From the NCBI GenBank assembly GCA_031256525.1, contig JAIRQK010000139.1, positions 1 through 13,379 on the forward strand: 13,379 nt of DNA, given 5' to 3'. The notes beneath the pieces are model-generated. The model had not been told where the DNA came from. It ran no database searches and saw nothing but the letters and a program-made list of their open reading frames with translations. The position numbers and the translations under genes were made by a program. Below, in pieces: positions 1 to 8,775 of this stretch. Numbering within the stretch: the first letter of the stretch is position 1; every line of letters begins with the position of its first letter. This stretch comes from Campylobacteraceae bacterium. GTDB taxonomy: Bacteria > Campylobacterota > Campylobacteria > Campylobacterales > Campylobacteraceae.

Positions 1-2574
1 GATCCTGCTGCTCCAGTTAATCGTGGATTAAACTGTATCAAAGGTTATTTTACTGCAAAAATTATGTATGGTGCGGATAGATTAACTCAACCTCTTTTAA
101 GAGTGGGTGCTAATGGTGAATTTAGCAAAAATGGTAAATTCCAACCGGTTAGTTGGCAAAGAGCATTTGATGTTATGGAAGAACGATTTAAAAAATATTA
201 TAATGAGTTTGGTCCATCATGCATCTCTATCTTTGGTTCAGGTCAATATACTATTCAAGAAGGCTATGCTGCTGTCAAGTTGATGAAGGGCGGTTTTAGA
301 AGTAATAATATTGATCCAAATGCAAGACATTGTATGGCAAGTGCGGTTGTTGCATTTTATCAAACTTTTGGTGTTGATGAACCAGCTGGTTGCTATGATG
401 ATATTGAACACACAGATACAATTGTTACTTGGGGCTCAAATATGGCTGAGATGCACCCGATTTTATGGGCTCGTGTTTCAGATAGAAAATTGACAAATCC
501 AGAACGCGTAAAAGTTGTTAACTTAACAACATATACACATAGAACTTCTGATTTGGCTGATACAGAGATAGTTTTCACACCGAATACCGACCTTGCGATA
601 TGGAACTACATTGCAAGAGAAATCGTTTACAACAATCCTAAATCAATCGATCAAGATTTTGTAAATAAACACTGTATATTCACAGCAGGTTTTCCAAATA
701 TCGGTTATGGTATGAGACCAGATATAAATCATAGTAAATACGACCCAAAAGAGCTTGACATCGCTGCTAAACAAAAATCAAAAGTGGTAAGTCAAAATGA
801 GGGCGTAACACTACAATATTTTGGTGTAAAAGCTGGAAATACATTGGTAATGGATAAAGCTGGTGCGGCAGCTGCTCATTGGCAGATAACTTTTGATGAA
901 TTCAAAAAAGCACTTGAGCCTTATACTCTTGATTTTGTCGCAAAATTATCAAAAGGTGATAAAAATGAGTCTCTTGATTCGTTTAAAGCAAAACTTAAAG
1001 AGCTTGCTAGTTACTATATAGATAAAAATAGAAAAGTATTGAGCTTTTGGACAATGGGCTTTAACCAACACACGCGCGGTACATGGGTAAATGAACAAGC
1101 TTATATGGTTCATCTATTGCTTGGTAAACAATCATTACCGGGAAATGGTGCATTTTCACTAACTGGTCAACCAAGTGCTTGTGGAACAGCAAGGGAAGTT
1201 GGAACTTTCTGTCACAGATTGCCATCTGATATGTTAGTTGCAAATCCTGCCCACAGAGCAAAAACTGAAAAACTTTGGGGCTTACCGGAAAAAACGCTTA
1301 ATCCAAAAGACGGAACTCCTTATATGGCAATTCTTCGTGGTTTAGAAGATGGGAATATTAAGTTTAACTGGATTCAAGTAAATAATCCATGGCACAACTC
1401 TGCAAATGCTAACCACTGGATAAAAGCAGCTCGTGAAATGGATAATTTTATCGTATGTTCTGACTCATATCCGGGATTTAGTGCAAAAGTGGCTGATTTA
1501 ATTTTACCATGTGCTATGATTTATGAAAAATGGGGTTCTTATGGAAACGCCGAGAGACGTACTCAGCACTGGAAACAACAAGTAACTCCTGTTGGAAGTG
1601 CTATGAGTGATATTTGGCAAATGTTGGAGTTTTCGAAACGTTTCAAATTAAAAGAGGTTTGGGGTGAGAAAAAAATTGATGCCGAGCTAACTCTTCCAAG
1701 TGTACTTGATGAAGCAGCTAAAATGGGTTACTCGCCTGAAGATACTCTATTTGATGTATTGTATGCTACAAAAGAGGCAAAAACATTTAAAACTGATGAT
1801 TCTGTAATGGGCAAACTAAACAGTGAGGCTATTGGCGATAAGAGAAATGTTGTAGGAAGTGATGGAAAACCATTTAAAGGTTACGGTTTCTTTGTACACA
1901 AATCACTATGGGAAGAGTACAGAAAATTTACTGTTGGCGATGGGCATGATTTAGCTGACTTTGATACATATCATAAAGTTAGAGGATTAAGATGGCCTGT
2001 TGTTGATGGCAAAGAGACTCTATGGCGATTTAACGCTCAATACGACCCATACGCAAGAGCTGCTGCAAATGGTGAAAAGTTCGCATTTTATGGAAAACTC
2101 TTAAAAGAGATTGGTGTTGGTACATTAACAGGTCCGGGCAAAGATACGATAAAACTTCCAAATAAAGCAAAAATCTTTTTCAGACCATATATGGATCCAC
2201 CAGAAATGCCATCAAACGAATATCCACTATGGCTTTGTACAGGTCGTGTGTTAGAACATTGGCACACTGGCACAATGACAATGAGGGTTCCTGAGCTATA
2301 CCGTGCTGTACCTGAAGCACTTTGCTATATGCATGAAAATGATGCAAAGAAAATCGGCATTGTACAAAATGATTTAGTTTGGGTAGAGAGCAGAAGAGGA
2401 AAAGTTAAAGTTCGTGTTGACTTAAGAGGAAGAAACAGAACTCCAGAAGGGTTAGTTTATGTTCCTTTCTTTGATGAAAAGGTATATATAAACAAAGTAT
2501 GTCTTGATGCAACTTGTCCGCTTTCAGGCGAAACTGACTTTAAAAAATGTGCAGTAAAAGTATATAAAGCTTAA
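1..2574 (+). CDS. napA: Periplasmic nitrate reductase, catalytic molybdenum subunit NapA (5' end missing)
   Basis: Catalytic subunit that reduces nitrate to nitrite in the periplasm, using a bis-MGD molybdenum cofactor and one [4Fe-4S] cluster. The open frame runs in from the left edge without a start; the in-frame ATG at 64 is internal, because the codons before it already read as NapA (GLNCIKGYF, then [13 protein letters not shown]). About 857 residues are present. The twin-arginine signal and the first three cluster cysteines lie upstream; the fourth cluster cysteine is the C of GLNC at 34-36. The molybdenum-ligand cysteine is in [12 protein letters not shown] (codon 331-333). Further hallmarks are [55 protein letters not shown] and the C-terminal [11 protein letters not shown]. 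Compared with the E. coli form as I remember it, there is extra sequence around 715-900, as expected for Campylobacterota NapA. First gene of the nap operon; its promoter is outside the window. Confidence 0.97.
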   Translation, partial: DPAAPVNRGLNCIKGYFTAKIMYGADRLTQPLLRVGANGEFSKNGKFQPVSWQRAFDVMEERFKKYYNEFGPSCISIFGSGQYTIQEGYAAVKLMKGGFRSNNIDPNARHCMASAVVAFYQTFGVDEPAGCYDDIEHTDTIVTWGSNMAEMHPILWARVSDRKLTNPERVKVVNLTTYTHRTSDLADTEIVFTPNTDLAIWNYIAREIVYNNPKSIDQDFVNKHCIFTAGFPNIGYGMRPDINHSKYDPKELDIAAKQKSKVVSQNEGVTLQYFGVKAGNTLVMDKAGAAAAHWQITFDEFKKALEPYTLDFVAKLSKGDKNESLDSFKAKLKELASYYIDKNRKVLSFWTMGFNQHTRGTWVNEQAYMVHLLLGKQSLPGNGAFSLTGQPSACGTAREVGTFCHRLPSDMLVANPAHRAKTEKLWGLPEKTLNPKDGTPYMAILRGLEDGNIKFNWIQVNNPWHNSANANHWIKAAREMDNFIVCSDSYPGFSAKVADLILPCAMIYEKWGSYGNAERRTQHWKQQVTPVGSAMSDIWQMLEFSKRFKLKEVWGEKKIDAELTLPSVLDEAAKMGYSPEDTLFDVLYATKEAKTFKTDDSVMGKLNSEAIGDKRNVVGSDGKPFKGYGFFVHKSLWEEYRKFTVGDGHDLADFDTYHKVRGLRWPVVDGKETLWRFNAQYDPYARAAANGEKFAFYGKLLKEIGVGTLTGPGKDTIKLPNKAKIFFRPYMDPPEMPSNEYPLWLCTGRVLEHWHTGTMTMRVPELYRAVPEALCYMHENDAKKIGIVQNDLVWVESRRGKVKVRVDLRGRNRTPEGLVYVPFFDEKVYINKVCLDATCPLSGETDFKKCAVKVYKA

Positions 2575-2593
2575 AAACTAAAAAGAGGATTCG

Positions 2594-3388
2594 ATGAAAA
2601 AATTGCAATCAAGCGAACGTCGACAAGCACTTCTTTATGGTGCAAAGGCGATTAGTTTAGCTTTTATGGGTTCTTTTGTATGGGGTACTTTTTTATCCAA
2701 CCAAGCAAAAGCCTCTTTAATTTTAAGACCACCGGGTGCAAAAAGTGAAGAGGAGTTTTTAAAAAGCTGTATTAGATGTGGGCTTTGCGTTGAGGCGTGT
2801 CCATTTAACACTTTAAAACTTGCAAAAGTTGGTGAAAAAATGGTTATAGGAACTCCTTACTTCATACCAAGAGAAATTCCGTGCGAAATGTGTGTAGATA
2901 TACCTTGTGTTCCCGTATGTCCTACACAAGCCTTGGATCCTTTGCTTGTTTCTACTCTAAAAGATGACAGAAGAGTATTAGATATCAATATGTCTAAAAT
3001 GGGTGTTGCTATTGTTGACCAAGAGAGCTGTCTTGCGTATTTAGGACTTAGACGTGAGTTTTGCTACAGAGCTTGTCCGCTTATAGATAAAGCTATAAAT
3101 ATTGAATATAAGCACAACGAAAGAACAGGAAAACATGCTACTTTTTTACCGATAGTACACAATGACATATGTACAGGCTGTGGCAAATGTGAAAAAGTAT
3201 GTCCTACAGAGAAAGCTACGATAACGATTCTTCCAAGAGATGTTGTATTGGGACTTGTTGGTTCTAATTACATAAAAGGTTGGGAAGAAAGTGATGAAAA
3301 AAGAGTTAAAAATGCAAACTTGAAAGAGAAGCAAGTTTCTACTGATTCTCGTAGCACACAAAATTATTTGAATAATGAGGAGTTTTAA
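2594..3388 (+). CDS. napG: Ferredoxin-type quinol dehydrogenase subunit NapG
   Basis: Periplasmic Fe-S protein (264 residues) that with NapH passes electrons from menaquinol towards NapB/NapA, needed here because no napC is present. The N-terminus has a twin arginine at residues 9-10 followed by a hydrophobic stretch (about 11-35), consistent with Tat export. Four Fe-S motifs follow: C59/62/65/69, C97/100/105/109, C146/157/161 and C193/196/199/203. The third has only three cysteines: the stretch GLRREFCYRACP has Arg154 where I expect a cysteine from the NapG family pattern (GLRC-x2-C), see findings. ERTGKHA before the last cluster is also typical of NapG. Start ATG 2594 has an AGAGGA ribosome site at 2584-2589. 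It lies 19 bases after napA and ends one base before napH. The C-terminal 50 residues are charged and have no motif I recognise. Confidence 0.95.
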   Translation: MKKLQSSERRQALLYGAKAISLAFMGSFVWGTFLSNQAKASLILRPPGAKSEEEFLKSCIRCGLCVEACPFNTLKLAKVGEKMVIGTPYFIPREIPCEMCVDIPCVPVCPTQALDPLLVSTLKDDRRVLDINMSKMGVAIVDQESCLAYLGLRREFCYRACPLIDKAINIEYKHNERTGKHATFLPIVHNDICTGCGKCEKVCPTEKATITILPRDVVLGLVGSNYIKGWEESDEKRVKNANLKEKQVSTDSRSTQNYLNNEEF

Positions 3389-3389
3389 A

Positions 3390-4226
3390 ATGAAAAAATA
3401 TAGATTTTTAATTCTTCGCAGGTTTATTCAGATATCTATTTTGGTACTATTTTTTCTTGGCAACTATATTGGACTTAAGATATTACAAGGCAATTTAAGC
3501 GCTGGATTGTTTTTGGATACGCTGAATTTAAGTGATCCGTATGCAGTCTTACAACTACTTTTTGCAGGCGGAAATCTTGATGCAAAAGCAATCGTTGGTG
3601 CACTTATCATACTCTTAGTCTATGCGTTAATTTTTGGACGCGTGTTTTGTAGTTATGTATGTCCGATAAATATAGTAACAGATTCTGCTGGTTTTTTAAG
3701 TAGAAAATTGGAAATTAACAAACTCAAATACAATCTATCCATTTCAAGAAATGTAAGATATTGGGTAATGGTTCTTGCACTAATACTATCATTTGTATTT
3801 GGTGTAGCCGCTTTTGAATCAATAAGTCCAGTGTCAATTCTCCATAGAGAGATAATTTTTGGAGTTGGAATTGGATTGTTAATTATAGTAGCGATATTCA
3901 TTTTTGATCTGTTTGTATTAAAAGATGGTTTTTGTGGTCACTTGTGTCCATTAGGAGCTTTCTACGCCTTCACAAGTCATTTTGCATTGTTAAAAGTTAA
4001 ATACAATAACAAAAAATGTACAAAATGTATGGAATGCAAAGTAGTTTGCCCAGAAAAACAAGTCTTAAATATTACAAACAACGAATATGATAGTTTTGTA
4101 CAAAGCGGAGAGTGTACAAAATGCGGTCGCTGCATAGAAGTTTGCGAAGATAATGCTTTAAGTTTTAGCATAAATAATTTTGCACAATCACAAAAGGATA
4201 CTAAAAATGAAAAAGATGATATTTAA
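3390..4226 (+). CDS. napH: Membrane quinol dehydrogenase subunit NapH
   Basis: Integral inner-membrane partner of NapG that oxidises menaquinol (278 residues). Hydrophobic segments lie at roughly residues 8-32, 63-88, 118-140 and 150-180. Two short Cys motifs characteristic of NapH follow or sit beside them (FCSYVCPIN and FCGHLCPLGAF). The cytoplasmic C-terminal part has two [4Fe-4S] motifs, C210/213/216/220 and C242/245/248/252. I chose ATG 3390 and not the upstream in-frame ATG at 3375. The later start has a GAGGAG ribosome site at 3377-3382 with 7-base spacing, while 3375 has no such site and would overlap napG. The 3' end overlaps the start of napB by 20 bases, which suggests coupled translation. 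Confidence 0.94.
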   Translation: MKKYRFLILRRFIQISILVLFFLGNYIGLKILQGNLSAGLFLDTLNLSDPYAVLQLLFAGGNLDAKAIVGALIILLVYALIFGRVFCSYVCPINIVTDSAGFLSRKLEINKLKYNLSISRNVRYWVMVLALILSFVFGVAAFESISPVSILHREIIFGVGIGLLIIVAIFIFDLFVLKDGFCGHLCPLGAFYAFTSHFALLKVKYNNKKCTKCMECKVVCPEKQVLNITNNEYDSFVQSGECTKCGRCIEVCEDNALSFSINNFAQSQKDTKNEKDDI

Positions 4227-4746
4227 CACAATTCTTTTTGGTGTGTTAGTTTTTGCACTTGCGGGTTGTTTAACAACAGCTTATGAAAAGACTTTTGCAT
4301 CAGATGATATAGGTTTAAGAAAAACAAGTTTATTTGATGAAGGCAATATTGATTTAGCCGGAATCACATACATTTCAACTCCAGCTGGAGAGTCAAAATT
4401 GATAGAGAGAGCTTTTGAAAATGCTCCTCCTTTAATTTCTCATGATGTTGAAGGCATGATGGAAATTACTAGGGATTTAAATATGTGCACAAGCTGCCAT
4501 TTGCCTGAAATTGCAGTTGATTTAGGTGCAACTGCAATGCCTAAATCACACTTTTTAAGTATGATAACAGGTAAAGATTTAGGCGACCAAATGGATGAGG
4601 CAAGATATAATTGTACAACTTGCCACGTTCCTCAAGCAATTGAAGTAGGTCAGCTTGTAAAAAACAGTTTTGACCCTAACTTTAGAAATAAAACAAGCGA
4701 GTTTCAATCAAACTTAGCTGATATTCTAAACGAAGGAATCCAGTAG
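4207..4746 (+). CDS. napB: Diheme cytochrome c electron-transfer subunit NapB
   Basis: Small periplasmic diheme cytochrome c (179 residues) that hands electrons to NapA. Two heme-binding motifs are visible: CTSCH at 4486-4500 and CTTCH at 4612-4626. The His in PLISHDVEG and the His in MPKSHFLS sit where NapB family proteins carry the distal axial ligands. The N-terminus is a signal peptide: MKK, a hydrophobic core, then LAGC with Cys21. This fits a lipoprotein box, but the overlapping ALA could also be a type I signal peptidase site (see findings). ATG 4207 is chosen because AAAGGA (4193-4198) lies 8 bases upstream and the signal peptide begins properly there; a TTG nine codons further upstream would put a charged extension in front. 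It overlaps the napH 3' end by 20 bases, and its stop shares TAGTG with the napF start. Confidence 0.94.
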   Translation: MKKMIFNTILFGVLVFALAGCLTTAYEKTFASDDIGLRKTSLFDEGNIDLAGITYISTPAGESKLIERAFENAPPLISHDVEGMMEITRDLNMCTSCHLPEIAVDLGATAMPKSHFLSMITGKDLGDQMDEARYNCTTCHVPQAIEVGQLVKNSFDPNFRNKTSEFQSNLADILNEGIQ

Positions 4747-5261
4747 TGGATAGAAGAGGTTTTTTAACCTCTTTTGGTAAAAAGATAGCTAAAGAGAGAG
4801 GTCTCTTTAGCTATCTGTATTTACCGTATATCACAGAGTTCTCTTTAATTCAAGAGATATGCAAAGGGTGCGAAAAACATTGCGCTAAAGTGTGCGAAAC
4901 AGATGTTATTGTCATAAAAGATGATATGCCCACTTTAGATATGTCCAAAAATGGTTGCACTTTTTGTAAAAAATGTGCCATTGTATGCACAGATAATAGT
5001 ATGAATGTTTTAGATAGTAATTTGGAAGGGAATATCAATATTGCCATTAACATTAAAACATTAACTTGTCTATCATGGAATCAAACAATGTGCTTTATAT
5101 GCAAAGATGCATGTAAATTTAAGGCAATAAGTTTTTTTGGTGCATTTAGACCAACAATAGATGAGAGTTTATGCAGAGGTTGTGGAATGTGTATCAATAT
5201 CTGTCCGTCCAATGCTATTGAGATTAGTAAAATTTTTTCTGATTTAAAGGAGAGAAAATGA
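4746..5261 (+). CDS. napF: Cytoplasmic ferredoxin-like protein NapF (GTG start)
   Basis: Iron-sulfur protein of 171 residues. NapF homologues are known as cytoplasmic proteins that interact with NapA before export. Sixteen cysteines form four groups: C39/42/46/50, C71/74/77/81, C108/116/119/123 and C143/146/149/153. Only the last two groups resemble ordinary ferredoxin spacing closely in their 3' half, and the third has a long C-x7-C first step. The start is GTG at 4746, overlapping the napB stop by one base, with GAAGGA at 4732-4737 as ribosome site. The protein opens with DRRGFL, which looks like a Tat motif but has no hydrophobic stretch after it; E. coli NapF has a similar N-terminus. Codons 3-27 contain two strong back-to-back inverted repeats. 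The end overlaps the napL start as ATGA. Confidence 0.92.
   Translation: MDRRGFLTSFGKKIAKERGLFSYLYLPYITEFSLIQEICKGCEKHCAKVCETDVIVIKDDMPTLDMSKNGCTFCKKCAIVCTDNSMNVLDSNLEGNINIAINIKTLTCLSWNQTMCFICKDACKFKAISFFGAFRPTIDESLCRGCGMCINICPSNAIEISKIFSDLKERK
4753..4774 (+). other. Stem-loop 1 in the napF 5' coding region
   Basis: Perfect 8-base inverted repeat, 4754-4761 against 4766-4773, with a TTTT loop and a possible extra G-U pair (4753/4774). It begins seven bases after the napF GTG and lies in codons 3-10. Its 3' arm runs into TTTT before the second stem-loop. The structure is read directly; any function is inference. Confidence 0.8.
4776..4825 (+). other. Stem-loop 2 (long) in the napF 5' coding region
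   Basis: Perfect 15-base inverted repeat, 4783-4797 against 4802-4816, with a four-base loop GAGG. It is extended by a further six pairs (GGTAAA 4776-4781 against TTTACC 4820-4825) across a 1x3 internal loop. It lies in napF codons 11-27 and starts two bases after stem-loop 1. Such a long perfect stem inside a coding sequence is unlikely by chance and could act in mRNA processing, pausing or attenuation between napB and napF. Confidence 0.85.
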
Positions 5262-6229
5262 GAGTTTTTAAAATTTGTTTTTTTATGTCTGTTCTTGCTT
5301 TTTTGCTTCAAGCAAATGAGTTAATATATCCCAACTCTTCGATTGGTGCAAAGAACAGTGTAATTTCAAGCGTTGTCAATAACAATATATTATATTTGGT
5401 TACCGATAATGGCACAATTGAGATATTTGACTTGAAAAACAGTAAAAATATAAAAACAATCTCTTTAGAGCCTATTGAAGCTGGTTTTAGCACTATACTA
5501 CACGCACCAAGAGTTAGCCATATTGATGTGTACAATAATGGGGAAAAATTGCTTATTGTAAGCGATGATACTGAGGCAGGAAAAGCTCTACATATACATA
5601 AAAACGGTGCAACAGAAAAGATATTTTCTAATAAGGATAGACTAAATATAAGTAAAGCGTACTTTTTAGATGAAGATAGAGTTATCATCGGACTTCTTGG
5701 AAATGAGGTCATTTTATATGATTTAAAAAGCAAAAAGACTGCATATAGAGTTCAGCCATATTGGTCTATGCTTATAGATTTTATGCTAAATGGAGACAAA
5801 ACACTCTCTTTTGTTGCAGCTGAGAGCGGAGTAGTTTATACACTAAACACACAAGATGGAGTATCATATAAAAATTATGACCTGCATACTGATATAATAC
5901 TAAGCATTGACACCAAAAAAGATATATTAATAACTGGTGGTGCTGATAAAAAACTATTTGTTTATGACCTTGAAAATGATACAAAGTACTCTTTTGCGAC
6001 AGACTTTTTAGTATACTCTGTTGGACTTAGCCCAAGCGGAAAACTCGGTGCATACATAGCAAATGAAAATAATGATATTAGCATATTTGACACTAAAACT
6101 AAAGACACCATAGCAACCCTAAAAGGTGCAGAAAAATTTGTAAATATTAATAAAATAATATTTTTAAATGAAAATGAAGTTATAGCAAGTTCTAATAACA
6201 ATAAAATTTTGAGATGGAAACTAAAATGA
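5258..6229 (+). CDS. napL: Nap accessory protein NapL, exported beta-propeller-like protein
   Basis: Protein of 323 residues that begins with a short basic stretch and a hydrophobic segment (about residues 3-18, ending near LLQA before NELIYP), a probable Sec signal peptide, so periplasmic. The mature part is made of repeated short beta-strand blocks of the propeller type, for instance ITGGADKKLFVYDLEND, the stretch around NDISIFDTKTKDTIATLKG and the final ASSNNNKILRWKLK. No cysteine pairs or heme motifs are seen in the mature part. NapL is specific to Campylobacterota nap clusters; its exact role is not settled, though it has been linked to NapA maturation or activity. The start ATG 5258 overlaps the napF stop (ATGA), with AGGAG just upstream. 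Identification rests on position between napF and napD plus fold, since sequence conservation in NapL is low. Confidence 0.85.
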   Translation: MRVFKICFFMSVLAFLLQANELIYPNSSIGAKNSVISSVVNNNILYLVTDNGTIEIFDLKNSKNIKTISLEPIEAGFSTILHAPRVSHIDVYNNGEKLLIVSDDTEAGKALHIHKNGATEKIFSNKDRLNISKAYFLDEDRVIIGLLGNEVILYDLKSKKTAYRVQPYWSMLIDFMLNGDKTLSFVAAESGVVYTLNTQDGVSYKNYDLHTDIILSIDTKKDILITGGADKKLFVYDLENDTKYSFATDFLVYSVGLSPSGKLGAYIANENNDISIFDTKTKDTIATLKGAEKFVNINKIIFLNENEVIASSNNNKILRWKLK

Positions 6230-6585
6230 ATATATCAAGTATCGTTATATCAACAAAACCAGAGAATATAGATAAAGTTATAGAAGAGTTAAAAGGTCTT
6301 GAAAATGAGGGAGTGGACTACCATTTTCACGATGATTTGGGAAGAATTATAGTAACTATTGAAGCTCCAAGTGTTAGCGAAGAGGTTGCTATGCTTAAAA
6401 AAATTGAAACTATAAAATATGTTATCTCTGCTGATATGTCTTATGCCTATTCGGAAGATGAGTTAGAGAGAGAGAAAAGCAAAATTGGAAATAATGATGA
6501 AAAAATATTAAACTCACTTGATGATGAAAACGAAGAGATAGTGTATTATGGAAGTGTACATAACCACATAGATAAAAAAGAGTAA
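6226..6585 (+). CDS. napD: NapA signal-peptide-binding chaperone NapD
   Basis: Small cytoplasmic protein (119 residues) that binds the Tat signal peptide of NapA so that it is exported only after cofactor insertion. The first ~75 residues show the NapD pattern: NISSIVIST at the N-terminus, a helix, then GRIIVTIEAP and a final strand with YVISADMSYAY. The tail (about residues 78-119) is strongly charged, mostly acidic, and longer than in the 87-residue E. coli protein. I prefer ATG 6226, which overlaps the napL stop as ATGA just as napL overlaps napF, over the in-frame ATG at 6214. Neither has a strong ribosome site, so translational coupling is likely. Last gene of the nap operon. Confidence 0.88.
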   Translation: MNISSIVISTKPENIDKVIEELKGLENEGVDYHFHDDLGRIIVTIEAPSVSEEVAMLKKIETIKYVISADMSYAYSEDELEREKSKIGNNDEKILNSLDDENEEIVYYGSVHNHIDKKE

Positions 6586-6630
6586 CAAGAAAATAACAAT
6601 TATAAATCATTTATTTCGCCTATTTTTTTC

Positions 6631-6647
6631 TTTTTTTTGGATAAAAT
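6631..6647 (+). promoter_or_regulatory. Candidate ppk promoter (T run plus -10)
   Basis: A T-rich run (6622-6638, broken by one C) is followed directly by GGATAAAATT, with TAAAAT at 6642-6647 as -10. This is the Campylobacterota sigma-70 style, in which a T run replaces a -35 box. The predicted start of transcription is near 6654, about 20 bases before the ppk ATG. I found no hairpin terminator for the nap operon in 6586-6630, so read-through into ppk is possible. Confidence 0.55.
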
Positions 6648-6675
6648 TAGGGTTTAAAAATAGTAAAGGTCAAAA

Positions 6676-8775
6676 ATGAGTGATTTATCCAACCCAAATT
6701 TATATATCAATAGAGAGCTTTCTTGGCTTCGTTTCAATACCAGAATCTTAAAAGAGTCTCAAAAAAAAGAGCTTCCTTTACTTGAGAGACTAAAATTTAT
6801 CGCCATATATTCAACAAATCTTGATGAATTTTATATGATAAGAGTTGCTGGACTTAAACAACTTCTCTCAGCTGGAATAGTTGTTAGTGGAAATGATAGA
6901 AAAACCCCACTTGACCAACTTCGTGAAATTAGAGGATATCTACACGAAGAGAAAAATGTTTTAGAGGAGAGTTATATTGAGATAATGAACGAATTTAATA
7001 AAAATGGTTTCTTTATCAAAAAATATAGTGAGCTGTCTCCTGATTTGAAATCAAAAGCTGATGAATATTTCTATTCAAACATTTTTCCAGTTATTGTTCC
7101 AATAGCAGTTGACCCAACCCACCCTTTTCCGCACTTAAATAATCTTAGTTTTGGCCTCTCTGTTAAACTTCAAGATAATGACAACCCTTCCAAAATCAAA
7201 TATGGTATGGTAAGAATCCCAAGAGTGCTACCAAGTTTTTATGAAATAAATGCAAACATATATGTTCCAATAGAGTCAATAGTAAAATGGCATGTTGAAG
7301 TGATTTTTCCGGGCTATACACTTATCTCTTCTGCACCATTTAGAGTTACAAGAAATGCTGATATACACATTGAAGAAGAAGAAGCTGATGATTTTATGCT
7401 TATGATGGAGCAAGGACTAAAATTACGCAGAAAAGGTGCTTTTGTTAGGTTGCATATCAAAAAAGATGTAGATTCTGATTTGGTTGAATTTTTGAACTCC
7501 CATATGCAAATTTTTGACCAAGATATTTATGAATATAAAATCCCTCTAAATCTTAGCTCTCTTTGGCAAATTATAGGCAACAAAGAGCTTATTAGATTTA
7601 CTCTTCACCCAAATGTACCAAAAGTTTTACCTCCATTTAACTCAAACGAATCAGTATTTTCAGTAATGGACAAAACAGATGCGCTTTTGGTTCACCCATA
7701 TGAGAGCTTTGACCCAGTAACAACATTCATTCAAGAGGCATCAAAAGATTCAAAAGTTATCTCAATTAGAATGACACTCTATAGAGTTGAAAAAAACTCT
7801 CCAATAGTCCAATCTCTCATAAACGCAGCAAGTGATGGAAAACAAGTTACTGTTATGGTCGAACTTAAAGCACGTTTTGACGAGGAGAACAATCTTCACT
7901 GGGCAAAATCGCTTGAAAGCTCTGGGGCTCATGTAATTTATGGTATCTCTGGTTTTAAAGTACACGCAAAAGTGGCTCAAGTCATACGCCAAGTTGATGG
8001 TAAATTAAAATTTTATATGCACCTTGGAACTGGAAACTACAACGCATCAACTGCAAAAATGTATACTGACATTAGTTTTTTTACGACAGATGAGAACTAT
8101 GCAAAAGACACAACCACATTTTTTCATATACTTTCTGGCTTTTCAAAAAATCGCAAACTTGAACACCTTTCAATGTCGCCTATGCAAATTAAAAATCGTC
8201 TGATTGCGATGATAAATAACGAAGCTACAAAAGGTGAAGAGGGTCATATTATCGCTAAAATGAATGCTTTGGTTGATTCTGATATGATAGAAGCACTCTA
8301 TAACGCATCGATTAAAGGTGTAAAAATAGAGTTAATTGTTAGAGGAATTTGCTGTTTAAGACCGGGAGTAAAAAATATTAGTGAAAACATAACAGTAAAA
8401 TCAATAGTCGGAAAATATCTTGAACACGCAAGAATTTTCTATTTTAAACACTCAAATCCAAATCTCTATATCTCAAGTGCTGATTGGAAGCCAAGAAATC
8501 TCGAGAGACGATTGGAACTTATGACGCCAATAAAGAAAGAGTCTTTGCAAAAGAAACTATTAGAGATTATGCAGCTTCAACTAAAAGATAACTCTCTAAG
8601 TTGGATACTCAAAAATGATGGCGAATATATAAAAGAGAGCGTGGAGGAGGAGAGACAAGCAAACTCCCAAACAATGCTTGAAGAGTATGTAAACAGGATA
8701 CACAAATCTCTAAAAAAAGACTCAACTGCCTCAAAAGCAGAGCAGTTAGCAAAAAAACTATTTAAAGATAGCTAA
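6676..8775 (+). CDS. ppk1: Polyphosphate kinase PPK1
   Basis: Makes inorganic polyphosphate reversibly from ATP (699 residues, close to the 688 of the E. coli enzyme). The N-terminal domain opens with the typical [12 protein letters not shown], followed by [24 protein letters not shown]. The catalytic half has [14 protein letters not shown], then the phosphorylated histidine in [13 protein letters not shown] (His430), and [10 protein letters not shown] with a second conserved His449. These are 19 apart, as in E. coli His435/His454. Near the end are [10 protein letters not shown] and [11 protein letters not shown] (His584), matching the conserved His592 region. Start ATG 6676 has AAAGG at 6665-6669. 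It is transcribed separately, or partly by read-through from nap. The last codons form part of a terminator stem. Confidence 0.96.
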   Translation: MSDLSNPNLYINRELSWLRFNTRILKESQKKELPLLERLKFIAIYSTNLDEFYMIRVAGLKQLLSAGIVVSGNDRKTPLDQLREIRGYLHEEKNVLEESYIEIMNEFNKNGFFIKKYSELSPDLKSKADEYFYSNIFPVIVPIAVDPTHPFPHLNNLSFGLSVKLQDNDNPSKIKYGMVRIPRVLPSFYEINANIYVPIESIVKWHVEVIFPGYTLISSAPFRVTRNADIHIEEEEADDFMLMMEQGLKLRRKGAFVRLHIKKDVDSDLVEFLNSHMQIFDQDIYEYKIPLNLSSLWQIIGNKELIRFTLHPNVPKVLPPFNSNESVFSVMDKTDALLVHPYESFDPVTTFIQEASKDSKVISIRMTLYRVEKNSPIVQSLINAASDGKQVTVMVELKARFDEENNLHWAKSLESSGAHVIYGISGFKVHAKVAQVIRQVDGKLKFYMHLGTGNYNASTAKMYTDISFFTTDENYAKDTTTFFHILSGFSKNRKLEHLSMSPMQIKNRLIAMINNEATKGEEGHIIAKMNALVDSDMIEALYNASIKGVKIELIVRGICCLRPGVKNISENITVKSIVGKYLEHARIFYFKHSNPNLYISSADWKPRNLERRLELMTPIKKESLQKKLLEIMQLQLKDNSLSWILKNDGEYIKESVEEERQANSQTMLEEYVNRIHKSLKKDSTASKAEQLAKKLFKDS

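Noticed and set aside
64..66. ATG at 64 as the napA start
   Set aside because: The frame is open back to base 1 and those codons already encode NapA, including the fourth cluster cysteine, so the gene continues to the left of the window.
3375..3377. Upstream ATG for napH
   Set aside because: No ribosome site in front and it overlaps napG; ATG 3390 has GAGGAG at good spacing.
5308..5733. 141-codon open frame on the minus strand
   Set aside because: Lies fully opposite napL, whose protein has a signal peptide, start overlap and propeller pattern; the antisense frame has no ribosome site or known motif.
6758..6766. A8 run early in ppk1 as a phase-variation tract
   Set aside because: Lysine codons give such runs often in AT-rich genes, and eight A is short; no out-of-frame design is seen.
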